The notes beneath the pieces are model-generated. The model was not told the DNA's origin, made no database searches, and was given only the letters and a program-made list of their open reading frames with translations. From Ancylobacter koreensis (GTDB lineage: Bacteria; Pseudomonadota; Alphaproteobacteria; Rhizobiales; Xanthobacteraceae), in assembly GCF_023016525.1 (NCBI RefSeq), contig NZ_JALKCG010000001.1, positions 1,116,001 to 1,180,000 on the forward strand: 64,000 nt of DNA, given 5' to 3'. Each line of letters starts with the position of its first letter. Positions within the stretch are counted from its first letter, which is position 1. The position numbers and the translations under genes were made by a program. Shown piece after piece: positions 62,214 to 64,000 of the stretch.

Positions 62214-62447
62214 TCAGGCCGCGAAATATTCGACGTCGCGAAGCGTGACGATTTTGGCTTCCGCGTCTTCGGTCCGCGCCGCGCCCGTCGCAACGGGGGC
62301 ATCGGATACCGTCTTGGTGGGGCCGGCATAGCGGGCTGCGGCGGCAACCGCGGAAATTCCGATCTCGCGCCATTGGCTGGCTTGCTGCGAACGCTCCCAG
62401 CGCTCGCTCGGCCGGCTCGGCTGAGCCGGGGATTCTTCGGTCGACAT
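62214..62447 (-). CDS. Small hydrophilic protein of unknown function
   Basis: A 77-residue protein, start chosen at 62447 because GGAGGAAG precedes it. It opens M-S-T-E-E-S-P-A-Q-P-S, is Ser/Glu/Arg-rich, has a short Ala-rich helix, and ends T-L-R-D-V-E-Y-F-A-A. No family recognised. The strong ribosome site supports it being real. The 293 bases upstream to the L,D-transpeptidase gene hold nothing else. Confidence 0.65.
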   Translation of the reverse strand: MSTEESPAQPSRPSERWERSQQASQWREIGISAVAAAARYAGPTKTVSDAPVATGAARTEDAEAKIVTLRDVEYFAA

Positions 62448-62740
62448 GTCTTCCTCCGGTGTCTGCTGTCCCGATGAACGGGCAACTGCCGATGAAATGA
62501 TCGGCGAGTGCGTCGAAAATAAGCAGAATCGCGGTCCCGGATAAGGCCTCGCAGCGCTCTGGAGCGGTTTTCGGCGGGTTTTCGACCTCTTCCAACGTAA
62601 CTGAGGTATTTCCGCAACAAGTTGCGCCGACAAACTCATGGCGACGTCGTGGCCCCTTCAAGGCCGCACCCACATCGGCTAATCGACATATGGGCTGAGA
62701 GACACGCATCCAGGCGTGCAGGCGATTCGGAGCATCGAAA

Positions 62741-63343
62741 ATGGTTTTGCGCGGGGCGGTGGTTGTCCTGTTGGCGGTTCTGCTGGGCGCGTGCAGCAAT
62801 GCGCAGCGTCAGCCCGCACCGGAGGCGTCGCTGACGCCGCGTGACAAGCAGCTTCTGGCGAATGCGCCCTACAAAAAGGTGCTGCCGCCGGAGATGTACC
62901 AGCGCTCGCTCGTCGACTATGCCGGTACCGAGAAGCCGGGCACCATCGTCGTCGATACCGAGAAGAAGTATCTCTATTACGTGCAGGACGGCGGCAAGGC
63001 GATCCGCTACGGCGTGACCGTCGGCGAGGAAGGCCTGGCGTTCAAGGGCGAGGCCAAGGTGGGCCGCAAGGCCGAGTGGCCGACCTGGACCCCGACCGCT
63101 GAGATCAAGGAGCGCCTGACCGGCGTGCCGAACTTCGTCGGCCCCGGCCCGCACAACCCGATGGGTGCCCGCGCGCTCTACCTCTATCAGGGCAACAAGG
63201 ACACGCTGTTCCGCATCCACGGCACCAACCAGCCCGAATATATCGGTCAGGCCATCTCCTCCGGCTGCATCCGCATGCTCAACGAGGACGTGATCGACCT
63301 CTACACCCGCGTGCCGGCCGGCACCAACGTGGTCGTGCTCTGA
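62741..63343 (+). CDS. L,D-transpeptidase (YkuD domain) lipoprotein
   Basis: A 200-residue envelope enzyme. The lipobox is L-L-G-A-C with Cys18. The YkuD active site H-G-T-N (His160) and S-S-G-C-I-R-M (Cys176) are intact. It should cross-link peptidoglycan 3-3 or tether an outer-membrane protein, with the lipid anchor placing it in the envelope. A strong terminator follows. Confidence 0.92.
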   Translation: MVLRGAVVVLLAVLLGACSNAQRQPAPEASLTPRDKQLLANAPYKKVLPPEMYQRSLVDYAGTEKPGTIVVDTEKKYLYYVQDGGKAIRYGVTVGEEGLAFKGEAKVGRKAEWPTWTPTAEIKERLTGVPNFVGPGPHNPMGARALYLYQGNKDTLFRIHGTNQPEYIGQAISSGCIRMLNEDVIDLYTRVPAGTNVVVL

Positions 63344-63369
63344 GCCGACCCGACGGGTTCCGATACGAC

Positions 63370-63399
63370 AAGGGCGCTGCTGACGGCAGCGCCCTTTTT
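63370..63399 (+). terminator. Rho-independent terminator after the L,D-transpeptidase gene
   Basis: GGGCGCTGC and GCAGCGCCC form a 9-bp stem with a short TGACG loop, followed by TTTTTG. Confidence 0.9.
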
Positions 63400-63436
63400 G
63401 TTTGTGCGGTCGTGTTTGTTTATGCGCTCCTGCGCC

Positions 63437-63521
63437 GTTATCCCGGACGGCCGCAGGCCGATCCGGGATCGTCGCCGGAATGGGGAGCGATCCCGGCTCC
63501 CGCCTGCTGGACCGGGATGAC
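63437..63521. repeat. Palindromic element, family A, between the transpeptidase and aminotransferase genes
   Basis: An 85-base element beginning GTTATCCCGGACGGCCG and ending CCGGGATGAC, with a GACGGCCGCAGGCCGATCC block that matches the copy at 41055-41141. Confidence 0.85.
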
Positions 63522-63538
63522 GACGATCCCGGCGCGGC

Positions 63539-64000
63539 TCACGCCGCCAGCAGCTTCTCGCGCACGGCCCAGTCGAGTGTCCTGTCGAGCGCGCGGGTGA
63601 GGCGATCGAACAGTTCGTCGATTTCCGCCGGCGAGATCACCAGCGGCGGGCAGATGGTGACGGCATCGCCGAACACGTTGCGCAGGATCAGCCCCTCCTG
63701 CTGGCAGAACGCCACCGTCTTGGCGGCCACCCCCAGCTTGGGGTCGAACTGGTGCTTGGTCTTCTTGTCGGCCACCAGCTCGATGCCGGCGACGAGCCCG
63801 GCGCCGCGCGCCTCGCCCACCAGCGGATGGTCTTCCAGCGCCGCGCGGCGGGCGGCGAACTGCGGGATCTTGGCCCGCACCCGCTCGAAGATGCTCTCGC
63901 GCTCGTAGATTTCCAGCGTCTTCACCGCCACGGCGGCGGCCACCGGATGGCCGGAATAGGTGTAGCCGTGGCCGAAGCTGCCGAGCTTGGCGCTCTCCGT
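63539..64000 (-). CDS. Class III aminotransferase, 5' end cut by window edge
   Basis: The C-terminal 153 residues of a PLP-dependent class III (omega/ornithine-type) aminotransferase. Visible: H-G-Y-T-Y-S-G-H-P-V-A at the cut end, R-G-A-G-L-V-A-G-I-E-L, and the late I-C-P-P-L-V-I-S segment. The PLP Lys would lie in the missing part. The frame is open to base 64000, so the start is outside the window. The amino donor is unknown. Confidence 0.88.
   Translation of the reverse strand, partial: TESAKLGSFGHGYTYSGHPVAAAVAVKTLEIYERESIFERVRAKIPQFAARRAALEDHPLVGEARGAGLVAGIELVADKKTKHQFDPKLGVAAKTVAFCQQEGLILRNVFGDAVTICPPLVISPAEIDELFDRLTRALDRTLDWAVREKLLAA

Noticed and set aside
61097-62248. Long plus-strand frame opposite corA
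   Set aside because: It is antisense to a complete CorA with a GMN motif and has no recognisable domain.

Overview
The window is about 64 kb of uniformly GC-rich, densely packed bacterial DNA with many 4-base start/stop overlaps. Several features point to an alphaproteobacterium of the order Hyphomicrobiales (Rhizobiales), plausibly a Xanthobacteraceae-like genus, although the genus is only an inference. These are a Fur-family Irr regulator divergent from a fabA-fabB-fabI cluster, a YejABEF-type peptide/microcin C importer, tripartite tricarboxylate transporters with a Bug-type binding protein, KdsB, and short dispersed palindromic repeats of the type common in this order. Both window ends cut genes: a histone-deacetylase-like amidohydrolase at the left and a class III aminotransferase at the right.

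Layout. 1-5.6 kb: amidohydrolase, thioesterase and GNAT genes in one overlapping run; a tartrate/D-malate dehydrogenase divergent from a LysR regulator; a SulP anion transporter. 5.6-11.2 kb: a minus-strand envelope cluster (DUF2950, DUF3300 with a Gly/Pro/Asn-rich tail, an HlyD-type adaptor and a small membrane protein), then a protein of unknown function and a class-I PPK2 kinase. 11.3-24.5 kb: a catabolic locus for four-carbon acid sugars (OtnC, OtnK, an OtnI-like isomerase, several dehydrogenases including an LtnD-like one) with a complete TctABC-type importer, a DUF849 beta-keto acid cleavage enzyme, an AbrB-like membrane protein, and GntR/FCD and LacI regulators. The control regions carry matching palindromes that suggest dual control.

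24.6-32.5 kb is the most unusual region. It has relaxed codon use, ends at the 3' end of a tRNA-Arg(CCG) gene and holds two converging gene groups rich in TIR-type domains. The plus-strand group encodes a TIR protein with a long helical tail, an SPFH/band-7-like protein, a small membrane protein and a secreted TPR/Sel1 protein. The minus-strand group is a tight three-gene operon: a ThsB-like TIR protein, a second TIR protein with unknown flanking domains, and a SLOG-like nucleotide-sensor protein. It resembles Thoeris signalling parts but has no SIR2 or macro-domain effector gene, and is the best candidate here for an undescribed anti-phage or nucleotide-signalling system.

32.5-64 kb is mostly core genome: moeB, a glyoxylate reductase-like gene, a tautomerase/LysR pair, irr, fabA-fabB-fabI, pheA-kdsB, a membrane-anchored cytochrome c, the Yej-type importer with two tandem binding-protein genes, a NUDIX hydrolase, an NlpC/P60 peptidase, a MarR regulator, an M17 aminopeptidase, a histidine phosphatase, a second fabI, a CbpA-like co-chaperone, pdxH, an SDR, corA and an L,D-transpeptidase. 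Five short palindromic elements sit between these genes, and one of them appears to lie in frame inside the second binding-protein gene.
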